Shown: in pieces, positions 1 to 18,331 of the stretch
Layout of the letters: each line of letters begins with the position of its first letter
Position numbering within the stretch: the first letter of the stretch is position 1
NCBI GenBank assembly: GCA_013350335.1
Contig: CM023539.1
Coordinates: forward strand, 44,316,631 to 44,380,630
Source of the DNA: Chimonanthus salicifolius
Lineage: Eukaryota; Streptophyta; Magnoliopsida; Laurales; Calycanthaceae
Reading direction: 5' to 3'
Length of the DNA stretch: 64,000 nucleotides
Translations under genes and position numbers: made by a program
Notes under the pieces: model-generated
What the model saw: only the letters and a program-made list of their open reading frames with translations
What the model was told of the DNA's origin: nothing
Database searches by the model: none

Positions 1-1177
1 AAAATGCTTAATAATTTTGTAAGCTAAAGTATATAAGTGAAGCCCTCTTGGATATTATGAAAGATTGTTTGCCTACATAGCTGAAATTGGAATTTTGAAA
101 AAAAAAAAAAAGGCTTTAACATATGCTCTTAACAAGCCCAAAATGGCCCATATTCAGCCCTGTTAGAATAGAATCTCTGTTGATAGTGTGAAAACGAAAG
201 GTCCGTTATTATTTTGTTTTGGAATGGGCTGTCTGTGACTTGGTCCAGATTGTCTGTATGCCATGATAAGATTCATAAGAAGATGTATGGAAGTTGTCAC
301 ACCGACTACAGGAGATTTCCTACCACTTTGCCTTTCGATCATCCCTAATTTGGAATCTTGAATAAAGTAATTTTGACTCGGTCCACCATGTGATGTTACT
401 GTGTCTGTGTGATTATAAATTCAAATATTTGATTCCTCAATTCGACTTCGGCTGCAAATGTCATTGAGTCAATCAAATTTTCAAGGTTCTCTGTTGAGTT
501 TTTAAAAAATAAAATAGAACTCATTCCACTTATCCGATTTGACATCTCGTCGAGTTGAGTTGACTCAAGGAATGATGAAAGCTTAACATTTCCATATGGG
601 CTAAGGTTGGAGCAGCTGGGCGTGCTTAGAAGTGTGTCAAGTGGGTTTTTATCATTGAGTAGAACGAGTACTGAGAGAAAATTTAGCCCAAATGATTCAG
701 GGCCTGTAGACCTGGGTTTTACGCAAGCTAAGCTAGCTTGTTCTGAATGACATTAGGGGTGTCAATGGCCCTGGGCCTGGCTCAGTCTGAACTGGAGCCG
801 CTCAATAATTTGGTAAATGTGTGGGTCAAATATGCAATATGGTTGAAGCCTACGACATGTTAAGGCTCGACATCCTTAACAAAGGCTTTCAAATCCAGGA
901 ATCAATGAAGCGTTCTCTGACAAAGGCTGCATTTGAATTGAGGGTAAAGGGGTGACGGGGGTAAGCCCCATTATCCTTGTTTGATAATTGAGGGATAATG
1001 GGATAACACTCTTTTTACCGGTTTTTTTTCTCACTTTTTGAATACCCTTTCTACGTAAAGGGTACTTTTTTTAATATCCTTACTCCTAGATGTACCTCCC
1101 CTGATGAACCATTCTGGGAATTTACCTTCCATCCAAACGCAACTAAAGAGAAGATGCTTATGAAAGAATTACTATGC

Positions 1178-1356
1178 AGCGGCGTTTGGATGGGGTCACA
1201 CCTCCTTACTCTTATTTGATAATCCCAAAATTACTTCGGGTGAAGGTAAAAATTCAACAAATCACTCATCTCATCACCTTTTTTAAATACCACATTAAAG
1301 TTTGGAGTATTCAAAGGTGACTCCCTGTAAAATTACCTTTCATCCAAACGCAGCCT
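1178..1356. mobile_element. Possible small TIR MITE
   Basis: The left end reads GCGGCGTTTGGATG and the right end, reverse complemented, reads GGCTGCGTTTGGATG, so two nearly matching termini enclose about 180 bp of AT-rich sequence. A third CATCCAAACGC copy lies just outside, at about 1131. No target-site duplication could be set with confidence, so the superfamily is open. Confidence 0.35.
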
Positions 1357-2545
1357 GTATTTAAATAGGAGGTAAATTTTAATGGGATTGTCTCAAGTAA
1401 TATGAAAATTTCTCTCCTAAAAAAGAGTTTCCAAAAATTGAAAAAAAAAAGGTAAAAAGTTGAATTTTTCTCCTCCTTTTTAATTATCATTACCTGTGTT
1501 ACCTCTAAAGTCCAAAGTCCAAAGTCCAAACACAGGCCTATTTGGGCATGTGTACGAAGGGAACGCGATTCGAAGCCACAAAGCCGAGCTCATTGTCTAT
1601 CCTTCGACTCGGTCTTTAGCATTTGAATTTATGAAGGAAGGTAATTGTTTTATTGTTCATTTTTCACTCTCATTACTTTATTTCCAACTAAGAAATTGAG
1701 GGTCATCTTGACCAACCTTGGATCCATCTCTTCAAACTGAAAATGACCAACTAAAATACACACCTAAGTGAATTCACTTAGTAGTTCACAAATAGATTAA
1801 TTAATGACCCACCCGAATCTCGAATCTAAATGGTGTAGAAAATATATCTATCCAATTTAAGTAGGCCCCATTTTTAGACACAATTCACTTAAAGTGTACA
1901 TTTTTTGACACATGATTATGCTAGGTACTTAATTAGTCCATATCAAAAATAATATTTTAGAATATATCTTAATCTAAAATTTCAAGTGCTAGAATTGAAA
2001 ATAAACATAATGAGTTATAAATGCACTCTACTACTGACGACTTGATCTTAATAGTTAAAATTACCAGAAGTTGTTGAAAATTGTTAAAGATATCTTGTAA
2101 TTTTGACTATTAAAATTAAATAACTAAAAATTGAATTTTGTCTAAAATTTAGTACATGTATAACTCATCAAAGCTAATTTTTTTCTAATGAATTCCAAAA
2201 TAATTGAAAAAATAAAGAAAATAGACAAAGTATTCACATCTTAATAGTTACATCTGTTTAAACCTGTTTATCTTCGATAAATTTGAGCAAGTCTTAGGCC
2301 GACTTTAGGCCCCTGAATAGCTTATTTTAACAATGTTTTCTTTTGTTGTTCATTTTATTTTATTGCTTATTAACTATTATTTACTGTTTTTTTACTTTTA
2401 ATTTTATTTTATGGTCACCTTGATTTATAAGTAGAGTTATGTTTCTAGATATTCAATGCGATATATTATTATATTGGCAAAGGAGAGAAATTTTGAAGTG
2501 GATGAATTTTTTGAAAATTGAATTTTATAATATCTTCTATAATTC

Positions 2546-2569
2546 TATATATATATATATATATATATA
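2546..2569. repeat. (TA)12 microsatellite
   Basis: Twelve uninterrupted TA dinucleotides follow a C at 2545. A simple sequence repeat. Confidence 0.95.
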
Positions 2570-2868
2570 ATAGTGACACGTGTGCAGAACACACGCATCT
2601 TCCTAGTAGGGAAACAACGTTAAAAAAAAAATTACAAAGGAAAATTAATTTTAAAAAAATTGTCAAACGCAGTCGTTAAAGGTCCAACTGAACTTCTGAT
2701 GGTTCTAATTAGTCTCTTGCCAAAGGGTTTGCTAGCCCTGTTTGGCCAAAACTTGAGAATCATCAGTAAACAGAAAAAAAAACCTTAAACTGAGTTATAA
2801 AGTTAATGTGGTCATCAATGGAGAATGAAGAATATCGGCTCACCAGCCTCTCTCATTATACGTTGTAT

Positions 2869-3250
2869 CAGGAGTACAGATATCGGTTTTCAGTGCCGAT
2901 TAATATCGGCCGATACGTATTGTATCGGCCGTACAACTTATTTCTCAACCGATATGGCTGATATATCGTCAATATATATCAGTTCGATATCGGTTGAGAT
3001 GATTTATATCAGTATTTTTTTAAGAAAAAAAATCAAAACGGTGATGGGTCTGAGTCAAAATATTAGCCAATATCAGCCGATATTTACGTTTTCAATTTTT
3101 TTTAAAAAAAAAACAGTTTCTTTTTCGATTTTTTTTATATTTTTTAATTTAGAATAAATAAAATAATACCAATACTTACAAAAAAAAAAACAAAAGAGGA
3201 GAGAGAATCATATTGGCCGAATTATCAGCGGAGCGTTTTTTGCACCCCTG
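2869..3250. mobile_element. hAT-like MITE rich in TATCGG motifs
   Basis: The left end begins CAGGAGTACAGATATCGG. The right end closes with TTTTTTGCACCCCTG, which inverts to CAGGGGTGCAAAAAA. The flanks carry an 8-bp near-duplicate, cgttgtat (2861-2868) and ccttgtat (3251-3258), seven of eight matching, as expected for hAT insertion. The interior repeats TATCGG/CCGATA words. The element lies inside one unit of an 89-bp repeat (see 3251-3482), so the sequence before and after it can be rejoined to a recognisable empty site. Non-autonomous: no transposase frame. Confidence 0.7.
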
Positions 3251-3482
3251 CCTTGTATAAATAGATGTACAAACCTCTTAAAGAGGAAGGATATAATTAC
3301 ATATTGAAGAATTTCAGCTCACTGGCCTCTTTCATTACACCTTGTATAAATAGATGTACAAACCTCTTAAAGAGGAAGGATATAATTACATATTAAAGAA
3401 TATCGGCTCACCGGCCTCTCTCATTACACCTTGTTTAAATAGATGTACAAACCTCTTAAAAGAAGGAGGATATAATTACATT
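3251..3482. repeat. 89-bp imperfect tandem repeat, about three units
   Basis: The phrase CCTTGTATAAATAGATGTAC recurs at 3251, 3340 and, slightly changed, 3429, giving a period of 89 bp. A fourth, partial unit (tatcggctcaccagcctctc) lies at 2834-2868, cut off by the MITE at 2869-3250. The unit contains a TATAAATAG box, so it could be a relic of an LTR promoter, but no LTR ends were found. Confidence 0.8.
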
Positions 3483-5152
3483 CCCTAATTAGGGAAGCTT
3501 ACAACAATAATAAGATACAAACAAGAAGATTATCCGTTTTCTCTAATAGAGTCGTAAGTAAACTCGGTCATACTGTGGCCATGTTGCAGTGATCCTGGCC
3601 ATTGATCTGATGCACTGAAAGCATCCACAAATTGAATAGATAAGATTTATAGCCATACATTTATTGGGCGACTGGATGGCTGCTTTCGTTTGTTCTCAAC
3701 AGTTTTATGTAGTCAATCACATTGGCAATGCACTACCCCTGCAATCATGCTACAAAACCAAAGTATAATGGTTAGTACTGCAAGTTCAATGAACCTGAGC
3801 TAGCCACCAAACTTGGCCATGTTTAATAGCCCGCCCACCTGTCCCGCGTTTCATTGTTGAATTGATTGAGAATCACACACCCTTTTAGGCTTTTTTCTCT
3901 TATCATTTTCTTGGCTTCAGCCTCCTTTGTTTTCACATCACCCAGTCATTTTATCCTAAAGCAATCAATGTTGAGATGCCTTTCCGCTTTGAAGAGAGAC
4001 TGGAATCACACCTTTCTTTCATGATTGAGCTACCTCAATAAAAATGGTGTAATACTCTTGACAATACTTGCGTGTCTCACATGGCTTTCACTTTAGACTT
4101 CGACATCTAACAGTTCAACCAACGGAGAAATTTTGCCCATCCAAACGTATAAGAAAATACCAGTAATGGGTATGGATATGTTAGAAAACCATGACATTAT
4201 AATATTTTTTACGAAGAACTCTCTCTCAAACGCATTGAGAGGAATGTGTATCAATTGTTATATGGAGTCATTGATTTCTCGAATTAATTGATGTGAGACT
4301 TCTATCACTTTCAAGGATTTGTCTAGAAATTTTATGAATCTCAGCTAATTTCATTATCTAAGGACCCACGCCAGAAACCAAGTTTGGACCACCTTGCATC
4401 TAACCATAGCCAGCCAAATTACATGGGTCCCAGTTTACAAGATTCCCCTCGTTGTCCAGATTTCACTCTAATCACAATGATATACTGGTTCACTGCAAAT
4501 CTTAGGAGCAATCTTTGCTTAAACTGATTGGAGATTGGATCAGAAAGGTGGAAACCATCACCAAACATTGGCAAGCGACGTTGTGTTCAAGTGTGGCAGT
4601 CGCAGTGCGTTACCCTACTTGGAACCCAGGAAAATTGTTTATTGGGTCAACCCAACCCCAACTGATTATCATGAGGCTGGAAATGCCAACCCAGATATGA
4701 AATTATGGGTCAGTACTCAGTACTAGAAGTTGGGTTTGAGGCACTGTTTACTTATCCAAACCGAACTAATCATTTATGAGGTTGGGTTTGCCACCCTTAG
4801 TTGAAACTTGAAAGTGATTAGCCAATCTATAATTCCACACTCCCAAACACCACTTGGCAATTGAGTAATTTTTTTTCTTTCTTTTGATAACATGGGTGTC
4901 TCCACTCCATATTGAAAATGACACTAATCTCACATATACACGAAATCACCTACGGATCTCGTGTATCAGGTAAGCTTGGGAGAATCAAACCCAAAATTTT
5001 TAGTCTAATCTTAAAAGCTTAGGCTAACTTAGATACCTGTATGAGTTTTGTGGTAGCTTTCAGCCGTGGTGAAGCTCATCCTTTAACTGTGCATGTCACC
5101 CTCAGCTGTCTTGGATGCGTAAGGGTCTGAGGGGACTTCAGTTTGATTTAGT
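3483..5152. other. Unique intergenic DNA upstream of the first receptor-kinase copy
   Basis: No gene or convincing element was found. Short frames here have no recognisable domain. The sequence shared with the second plus-strand copy begins at about 5153, which marks the left edge of the duplicated block. Confidence 0.6.
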
Positions 5153-5201
5153 AGTTTTGTTCACGGAGAACAAACCTTAACTATTAGCCTCCATAAATAT
5201 T

Positions 5202-5280
5202 TTGACTTTGACTGTCAATATCTCTGCTACTTAAACAGAGCTACCAGAATTTAAATTAAGATTTGGAAAGCTATATAATA
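5202..5280 (+). promoter_or_regulatory. Putative core promoter with W-box cores
   Basis: Two TTGAC cores lie at 5202-5206 and 5208-5212, and an inverted core (GTCAA) at 5214-5218. TTGAC is the core of WRKY-bound W-boxes, common upstream of defence receptor kinases. A TATA-like CTATATAATA follows at 5271-5280, about 70 bp before the start codon. The duplicate copy keeps the TATA and two direct cores but has lost the inverted one. Function is inferred. Confidence 0.45.
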
Positions 5281-5346
5281 TTGCATTAAGTCCTTTTTTT
5301 AATATCCGACGCTCAGGCTTTCACCAAAGCAACAAACTGCATAAGC

Positions 5347-8300
5347 ATGAGCTATGCGATTGCTCTTGTTTCATCTTTCATTTCTTTTCTCTGCTTCTTC
5401 CTCTGTTGCACTGCCATTGATACCCTAACTCCAACCCAATCCATTAAAGACGGCCAAACACTCATTTCAGCAAATAAGTACTTCGAGTTAGGCTTCTTCA
5501 GTCCTGGCCTATCCAAGAACCGCTACATTGGAATATGGTTTCACAACATCTCTACAAAAACAGTGGTTTGGGTGGCCAACAGAGAACACCCTGTAACAGA
5601 TTCTTCTGGAGTCCTCTCAATAAATAGTGATGAAAATCTCGTAATCTTAGATGGAAGAGGAAGACCTGTCTGGTCATCAATTGCATTTATCATATTGAAA
5701 AACACAACTGCAACACTCTTGGAATCTGGTAATCTTGTTCTGAGGGAAAGCGGTTCAGATGGCAATAACAATTATCTATGGCAGAGCTTCAATCACCCAA
5801 CAGACTCGTTACTTCCAACTATGGAGCTTAGTGTCAACCGCCGGACAGGTGAGAAGAAGGATGTAACTTCTTGGAAGAGCAAAGATGATCCTGCACCGGG
5901 GAATTATGTGTTTGGCCTTGAAGCTCAGGTAATCCCTCAGTTTTTTGTATGGAATGGTTCAACTCCTTACTGGCGAAGTGGGCAATGGAATGAGAGGATA
6001 TTCGTTGGAATTCCTAACATGTTTAATGCATACATAAATGGCCCTACACTTGTTGAGAAGAATGGGATTGTTTATTATGCAAATTCTTACAACACCGAAG
6101 AATATTCGAGAATTTGGCTTGATTGGAAGGGAATGCTTAGCCAAGAAATCTGGAATGAGAAGACAAAGGAATGGCACTCTACTTGGGTGCACTCACATAA
6201 CCCATGCCATCTGTATAACACATGTGGGCCTTTTGGGATTTGCAAAGAGAGGGAGTCTTCCGTCTGTAGCTGCATGAGAGGCTTCAAGCCCAAGTTTGCC
6301 GACTAATGGAGAAAGGGGAATTGGACAGGAGGCTGTGTGAGAAGAGTTGAGTTGAACTGTGATGGACATGGCAGTGGCCCTGCTGATAAAGGGGGGAGGG
6401 GAGATGGCTTTTTGAAGTTTGAAGGAGTGAAAATGCCAGATTTTGTAGGTTTGGTACACAATGTGGACGCTGATATGTGTGAAGATGAGTGTCTAAATAA
6501 CTGTTCTTGTGTTGCATATGCACATGTTCGTGGAATCGGGTGCATGATATGGAGTATATTCAAGAGTTTGTCGATGGTGGAGAGGATCTTCATATACGTC
6601 TTGCAGATTCTGAACTGGGTAAGGTGGTGATCGATATCTTCTTTATTCTGCTAATTTATTTGGTACTATGTTTTGTATGCAACAACCTAAAGGCTGTGCC
6701 TTTGAATTGAATTTGATTTCAACCACTTATAATTATGTCAACTCAATGGCATACCGTCGGGGATTTGATGCTAATAGGAATGCCCTCAAGCATCCCTATA
6801 AACAACTCTGGGTATTGTAGTCACTTCAAAAACTTGCTTCATGGATTAATTTTGACCCCGAGGCATGATTGAAATCTTTTTTTTTTTGCTGCACTCTAAA
6901 ATCAATCTCTTGATTTTAATGAGCAGCACAGAAATTCTGTAACTTTTTGCATTTGCTTCATGTTTGAGCTCTTTGCATTCTCTTTTAATTTATGAAAAGT
7001 CATTTTTGTTTGTTGAGTTTGAGAATCCAATAATATGTCCATTTCAGGTAGAAAAGGAAGTGTGAAGCCACTCATCATTGCATCTTCGGTTTTTGGTGCA
7101 GTTATCATGGCCTGCTGTGCATTCATCATTTGCAGAAGGATGGCTAGAAAAAGAGGTGAACACTATCCTTACAAATTGCAAAATCTTCTGTAATATACTA
7201 AAGAATTCTCTATACTTGAATCTAGAAACAGGAGATCAGAGGAAGGAACCAGACATATTATTATTTGATATAGAGAATTCAAGAGACTCTTCAGATGTGA
7301 GTATGCTGCATGATGGTAGGAAGCAGTCAAATGGCCTGAAGTTTCCCATGTTTGACTTTAATCAAATTGTAGCTGCAACAAGAAACTTTGATCAGACAAA
7401 TAAGATTGGAGAAGGAGGTTTTGGACCAGTTTATAAGGTATATTTTGCATTTGTATGCTAGCTGCACATTTTAAGAATACTACATCGAGGGTAATTCTAA
7501 ATTTTCAATAATGTCTCCAGGGCTTGCTGCCAGAGGGGCAAGAAGTAGCAGTGAAATGACCATCAAAATTCTCTGGACAAGGCTTGGAGGAGTTTAAGAA
7601 TGAAATTATGCTGATTTCTGAACTCCAACACAGAAATCTAGTTCGTCTTTTGGGTTGTTGCATTGAAGGCGATGAAAAACTTTTGGTGTATGAATACATG
7701 CCTAGCAAAAGCTTGGATGCTTTTCTGTTTGGTTAGCTTCCTACATAATTACATTTTTCTTATTAAAATCTATGGAAGATAATCTTGGAAGTCATTAATT
7801 GAAAGATTTGAATTAGATTATGAGTTTTCTTAAAAGAACCATTCTTCTTGTTTATCAAAAGAAAGATGAATCTTTACCTAAGAGTTAATTTCCTATGCGA
7901 GAAATTGGTTAATGAGGAAACTTGATTCTTTGGATTACACTTCCTGTCTTCATTCAATGTTAAAGTCGTTTGATTTTGTTACCATTTTTTATCTTCTAGA
8001 TCCAAAGCGAAAAGTGATGTTAGATTGGGGAAGACGTTTTCACATTGTTGGAGAGATAGTTCGAGGGATTCTTTATCTTCATAGGGATTCAAGGCTAAGG
8101 ATAATTCATCGGGACCTGAAAGCAAGTAACATTCTACTTGATGCTGAACTAAATCCCAAAATTTCAGACTTTGGCATGGCAAGGATTTTTGGACACAATC
8201 AAATTCTAGCAAGGACCAATAGAGAAGTTGGGACATAGTAAGTTTCCTTGAATGTTATCATTTCATATCTGTTCTAAGGGCAAAACAACAAAACGCTTAG

Positions 8301-9382
8301 GCATCGTTGTCGCTTGGGCATAAGAGCTCCATGTGGGGCCTAGTTTATGATAAATCTATGCTGTTAAAATTATTTTTTTACTTTCTAAAACTTATATCCA
8401 ACCTTTAATAATTTCCATTTAATGTATCCTCACCGCTAGATTAGTTATGATAGGTCAAAATATTTATCCAACAATTCCTTCTTAATTAAAACTTAAGGGC
8501 AGACATGATTCCGTAAGTCCATTTTTTATAGTACGATAGCTCCCATGATAATCTATGCATCTATATAATCTGTTTATCATCAAATGGGACCAACTATCTG
8601 AGTGGCCCATCAGAACACCTGAGTTTTTCAGCCCCGGTGTCTCCAGACCTGCCCTTGTTCTAATGAAGTAACAAATCTCTACAGTAATCATTCCTTACAA
8701 ATGAAAACCTCCTGTTGGTTCACATGCCTATTTACAGCAAATGGTTTCTTCAGATTACTTTTGCAGTCATTATTCATGCACTAACTTTAATAATCAAATA
8801 CAGTGGATATATGTCTCCCGAGTATGCAATGGGAGGACGGTTTTCTGAAAAATCTGATGTCTTCAGCTTTGGGGTGTTTCTGTTGGAGATTGTGAGTGGA
8901 AAGAGAAGCACTGGATTTTATGAGCCTGAACACTCTTCAAGCTTATTGGGATGTGTAAGTGCATCAAAATGTTTTTCAGTTCTAATTTGGTGTGGACGAA
9001 GAGTTTAACTTGTTTCGAGAAGAATATGAATGATTCTATTTCTTGATTGGAATAATCATCTAATTGTTTCAGGTATGGAGATTATGGAATGAAGGCAATC
9101 TATTGAAAATCATTGATCATGCATTGGGTGACTCATTTTCTAAAGCAGAAGTTCAAAGGTGCATTCATGTGGCGCTTTTTATGTGTGCAAGAATCCGCAG
9201 CTGACAGACCCACCATGTTATCAGTGATTTTCATGCTAGGTAGTGATACTGCAACACTTCCTATTCCAAAACAACCAGCATTTACTGAAAGTAGTAGTGC
9301 TGCAGAAACAGATTTACTTCGAAAGAACAGAGAAATATGTTCAGTAAATGAAGTTGCTATTACAATGCTCCATGGTCGGTAG
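5347..9382 (+). pseudogene. G-type lectin S-receptor-like kinase, lineage A copy 1 (multiply broken)
   Basis: By alignment with the copy at 44539, seven exons can be placed: 5347-6618, 7048-7155, 7226-7437, 7521-7731, 8000-8237, 8804-8954 and 9073-9382. They encode a signal peptide, B-lectin domain, S-locus glycoprotein region, PAN module, membrane span and kinase with a GEGGFG loop, HRDLKASN and DFG. Four lesions abolish the product. GAA has become TAA at 6304-6306 (codon 320). A 13-bp deletion near 6555 shifts exon 1. AGA has become TGA at 7557-7559, directly after the ATP-binding lysine codon. One extra T at about 9176-9180 shifts exon 7. Exon 3 keeps the glutamate codon that is a stop in the other A copy, so the two decayed independently. 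A live gene would have been a plasma-membrane receptor kinase. Confidence 0.93.
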
Positions 9383-12063
9383 TTGTGAGAGCCATTGCAT
9401 ACATTCACCAATCTCAGATATTTGAGAGACACCGATGGTTCACAAACCAATGTGAACTACTAGTTTTGAGCAAATTTTGTACAAACTTCAACTCAACTGA
9501 GCAAAGGTATTTTTATTTTGTTGTTAAGAGGCCAGTGTGGACATTTGACATTATCTGAGAAATGCCAATGGTTAATGTCATGGTTATGAATAAGAATTTG
9601 TATAAACTTTAATTCAAGTATATGCAACGAATGACAATGTGCATGTTTTCCAACTAGCCATGCATGTACTAATCTGAACTCACGATTTATTTGTTGGCAA
9701 GCATTGAAACAATACACAGAAGCATATTTAACTAGTTCTACTTGATCAAACTTTGATGACAAAAATAAATGGAGGTTTGTGGTATTGTTAAGTGCCTTCT
9801 TCCAATTGGGAATTTCTTGTGTGTAAAAAGAAATTCCAGGATGTAATTTAGGTGATAATCAAGTAGAATAAACTCGGAATAAGCCCAACATGTCCGAAAA
9901 TATTCTGTAATCTGCTGTAAGCAGAATTTTAAGCACTTCAAAACCAGGTTATGGGTACCTTGTGCCTGTAGTATTCATAGTTTCCCTCATTTTGGTTATA
10001 GAACCTTTAGATTGATCCAACCGTCAAATCTAATATTACATAGTATATTTTTAGGTGATTTAAGAAATTACGCTCCAACCATGCATGCTAAGTTCTTGTT
10101 CTCATCTAATGCAATTTAAGTTTCTTAACAACCTTGTCTGATGGGCCACTTAGTAGTCAGCTGGGATAATGTCAGTAACAGACCGTGAGAAATGCTCCTC
10201 TGTAAATCATCATCTTATTTTCTCTCCCACGTGCAGGGTCGTGGCTTGAGAGACTTTTTTGAATGAAAAGAGCTCCACTCCTACCTATCTGGGGTTGGCT
10301 TTTCGAGTTCTAAATCTCCATTTGAACCTATCATACGAGCCTCTACTTGTAGCAATAAATCTATTACACAGAATATCTGAATGCCAATTCAAAAGATTCA
10401 AGTTATGTGTGATACAGTGGAAGTCAATTGCAATTTTCTAAGTTGGATTTTGTCTCACATACACTACTGTTCTCCTAACCTCCTACTTAGTTGAGTACAG
10501 TTATATGGATAATCATATGATTGTGATATGAGATTTTCTTTTATCATAGAAATTGTCATTAAAAATTATCAAAATCCCCAAAAAGTACAACCTGCATTGG
10601 AAAATAGAGTGTATTAAAATCCATGGAATATGTGTGGTAGCACCAAAGGAAATGAAGTGCATAAAATGTAGCTAATTCAACAATCAAATCAATTTTCGCA
10701 TAGAAACAGATTTCCTCAGAATTTCACAAGTGGAAAATGGACGTTAAGTCTGCAGAAACAAGTCCTATAGCTATTTGAAATATTTGGAAGGCATTCTAGC
10801 TCAGTAACGGATCAAACCACAATACAACGATTTACACAGTTCCCTTTCGGTACGTCAACGGGTTCAAACACCGTTCTACTATTTCCAAAAGAAAAAAAAA
10901 TCAAAGAAGAGATGGTTCTCTCTCTCTTTACAATTTTCGCTCACACCTCTCTCTATAGAAAACAACATTATATACTGCCCTGATAAGGGTACATAAGGTG
11001 CAATGTGATGATCAGGTTCCATAGAACCTAACAGATCCCACTCCTGGAATGCTCAGTTTGGAAGTCCAAGGGAGTTCTCTCATTCTTCTCTCTTCGAATT
11101 AGTTACAGCCATATTCCCTTTTGCTTGTGGACATGGCATCTCACAGAACCACATTAAATTTTGTCTCTTCTTCGCAATATGTACATGATTTGAATTTTAT
11201 TTTCTTTCAGATTGAACCTTTCTTCACATCACAACGAGTAAAACCTAGCTAAATATTTCAAGGAAGAAGATGAGACTGAATGCAGAAGTAGGTGGCTAGC
11301 TAGACCTTTGAAACTGTTGCAGGCAGGTTTCTCACCTGTTGGTTGGTCGAACCAAGACTGTTTCTCAGCTCCAAGTAGTTTAGTTGTTCGTTTTACATAG
11401 GAATTTCTGAAAAAATGGTCCATTTAAAGGCTGGTCCAAAATCCTAAAGAACGATGTACCATAGGCATGTCTCGAGTATTAAAGTGACTCTACACTGCCT
11501 CAAAGTTAGGACATGTATTGGAGGATCCTTCCACCATTCTTTTGATCAGGAAATCACATATGTGTTCCACCATTTTTATCGATTCCTCTCACCATGATCT
11601 CCCATGTTGAACTTATTCAGCTTACATTATAAACATGGCCCAATCTTGATGGATCTAGTCTATATAAATACTACAAAAAATGTTGTTAAATGTAGCATTT
11701 CAAGCATTTGATATCAATTCACTGAATCATTTCTTGAAAACAGTAATAACTATCATTGGACACCATCAGAAATAAGTCTATGCAATTAAATACAGACAAG
11801 CCCTCAAGTAAGATTACAGATTAATCAAATTGTAAAAAAAAAGATGGCCATACATCTCTATGATATGCACATGATTAAAAATTACATTTCATGAAAAAGG
11901 GAACCAGTTAATTAAATCCGTAACCTCATATATATGGCTCCAATCACCTCGTGGAGAAGATCTTACCAGAATAGGTCTGAGCCAAAAAAAAAAACCCAGC
12001 TCGTGAGTCAAATTCAGCCACACTTTTCAGATCCCTAAATCTCTTTGGTGGAAAAAAAATATG
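9383..12063. other. Convergent intergenic region between A1 and B1
   Basis: The 3' ends of the plus-strand pseudogene and the minus-strand intact gene face each other across 2.7 kb. The region is almost entirely repeated at 48585-52537, where about 1.3 kb of extra sequence (49218-50536) interrupts it near the position matching 10015-10027. No gene is supported. It should hold the 3' UTRs of both genes. Confidence 0.7.
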
Positions 12064-17166
<5,103 letters not shown>

Positions 17167-17375
17167 GAAACAAGCATAGAAATCAGGGCTCCCATTAATT
17201 ACTTTGCTTGCTATGATCAGACACTCAAGAGATCATCGATGCTGAAACAAGTCCAAAGTCAAAACTAACGGAACACAATTTCTAAAACGTGTCGAAAGAA
17301 TATGCACATATGAAGACATCCTCTTTTGACATTGATTCCAACTTTGGGACAAAACACACAAATGTGCCTTTGTCA
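17167..17375 (-). promoter_or_regulatory. Proximal upstream region of the intact B1 gene
   Basis: Only about 200 bp separates the B1 start codon from a 1.5-kb transposon insertion (17376-18868). A W-box core, TTGAC on the gene strand, lies at 17262-17258. No clear TATA box was found. The other two B copies share this stretch and continue, without the transposon, into GC-rich cgggccgg sequence. Confidence 0.4.
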
Positions 17376-17747
17376 GGGGTGTAGACACCGACTTTTCTTT
17401 CAGCAGGAAATTTGGATTTTAGGTAAAATTACTATTCTGACGTTCCGTCTTTCCGTGCGAAATTATACGAAGAAATCGATCGATCGAAACAAAAAAAAAA
17501 ATCGATCGATCGATCATGAGAATGAAAATTAATTTATCAATCGATTGATACTGAAAATGAGCGAAACCTTAATAAATCGATTGCACCATCGTGCGATCGA
17601 TTCTGTTAATGATCCTACAGTTAACATATTATTTAAATAATAAAATTTCTTTTAAAATTTTAAAGTGCTTGGTGCGATCGATTCTGTTAATGATCCTACA
17701 GTTAACATATTATTTAAATAATAAAATTTCTTTTAAAATTTTAAAGT

Positions 17748-18026
17748 TATTTTTTAAGTACTGTGTATTTTCAAATTTTCTCAAATTAAATATCCGGACT
17801 AATTACGATAACCTGATAAAAATACTTTAAAACTTCAAGGTCTTTTGGCACTCCCAAATGCTTAAAACAGAGTGTTTTACAAATAAGGGTATCCCTAGGG
17901 TGTGCCGAAAACACATTTAGGAGTGTCAAAAGACCTTGAAGTCTTAAAGTATTTTATCAGGCTATTTTAATTAGTCCGGATATTCAATTTGAGAAATTTT
18001 GAAAATACACAGTGTTTAAAAAATAA
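17748..18026. repeat. Palindromic cassette P1 (core inverted)
   Basis: Two arms of about 110 nt, each reading inward from TTATTTTTTAAG to a GACACTCC/GGCACTCC block, are inverted repeats of each other. They enclose an asymmetric core of about 63 nt containing a CCCTAGGG centre. Here the core reads tacaaataaggg then gtgtgccgaaaac, the opposite of P2. Confidence 0.85.
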
Positions 18027-18050
18027 CGCTAAAGTTTTAAAACTTTAACA

Positions 18051-18331
18051 TTATTTTTTAAGCACTGTGTATTTTCAAAATTTCTCAAATTAAATATTTG
18101 GACTAATTACGATAGCCTGATAAAAATACTTTAAGACTTAAAGGTCTTTTGACACTCCGAAATGTGTTTTCGGCACACCCTAAGGATACCCTTATTTATA
18201 AAATACTGTGTTTTAAATATTTCAGAGTGTCAAAAGACCTTAAAGTCTTAAAGTATTTTTATCAGACTATCGTAATTAGTCCGGATATTCAATTTGAGAA
18301 ATTTTGAAAATACACAGTGTTTAAAAAATAA
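18051..18331. repeat. Palindromic cassette P2 (core forward)
   Basis: Same arms as P1, but the core runs in the other direction: gttttcggcacaccc comes first and the aaatactgtgttttaa end last. A third cassette, P3 (18345-18544), follows with the same core orientation and a truncated left arm. Confidence 0.85.

Larger units (their letters stand above)
1..2820. other. Intergenic DNA without a supported gene
   Basis: No reading frame here looks like a gene; the frames are short and without recognisable domains. Repeat traces are visible. A TAGGGGTGTCAA start at about 754 resembles the left end of hAT-type MITEs, but I found no matching right end. At 1178-1356 an inverted pair built on GCGTTTGGATG suggests a small MITE. 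A (TA)12 microsatellite lies at 2546-2569. Confidence 0.6.

Noticed and set aside
2825..3157. A 110-aa plus-strand frame
   Set aside because: It lies almost entirely within the TATCGG-rich MITE and reflects simple repeats.
11229..11423. A 64-aa minus-strand frame downstream of B1, also found at 26821-27048 and 51702-51896
   Set aside because: It is open in all three units only because the DNA is recently duplicated. The ends differ, there is no recognisable domain, and it lies in the expected 3' flank.
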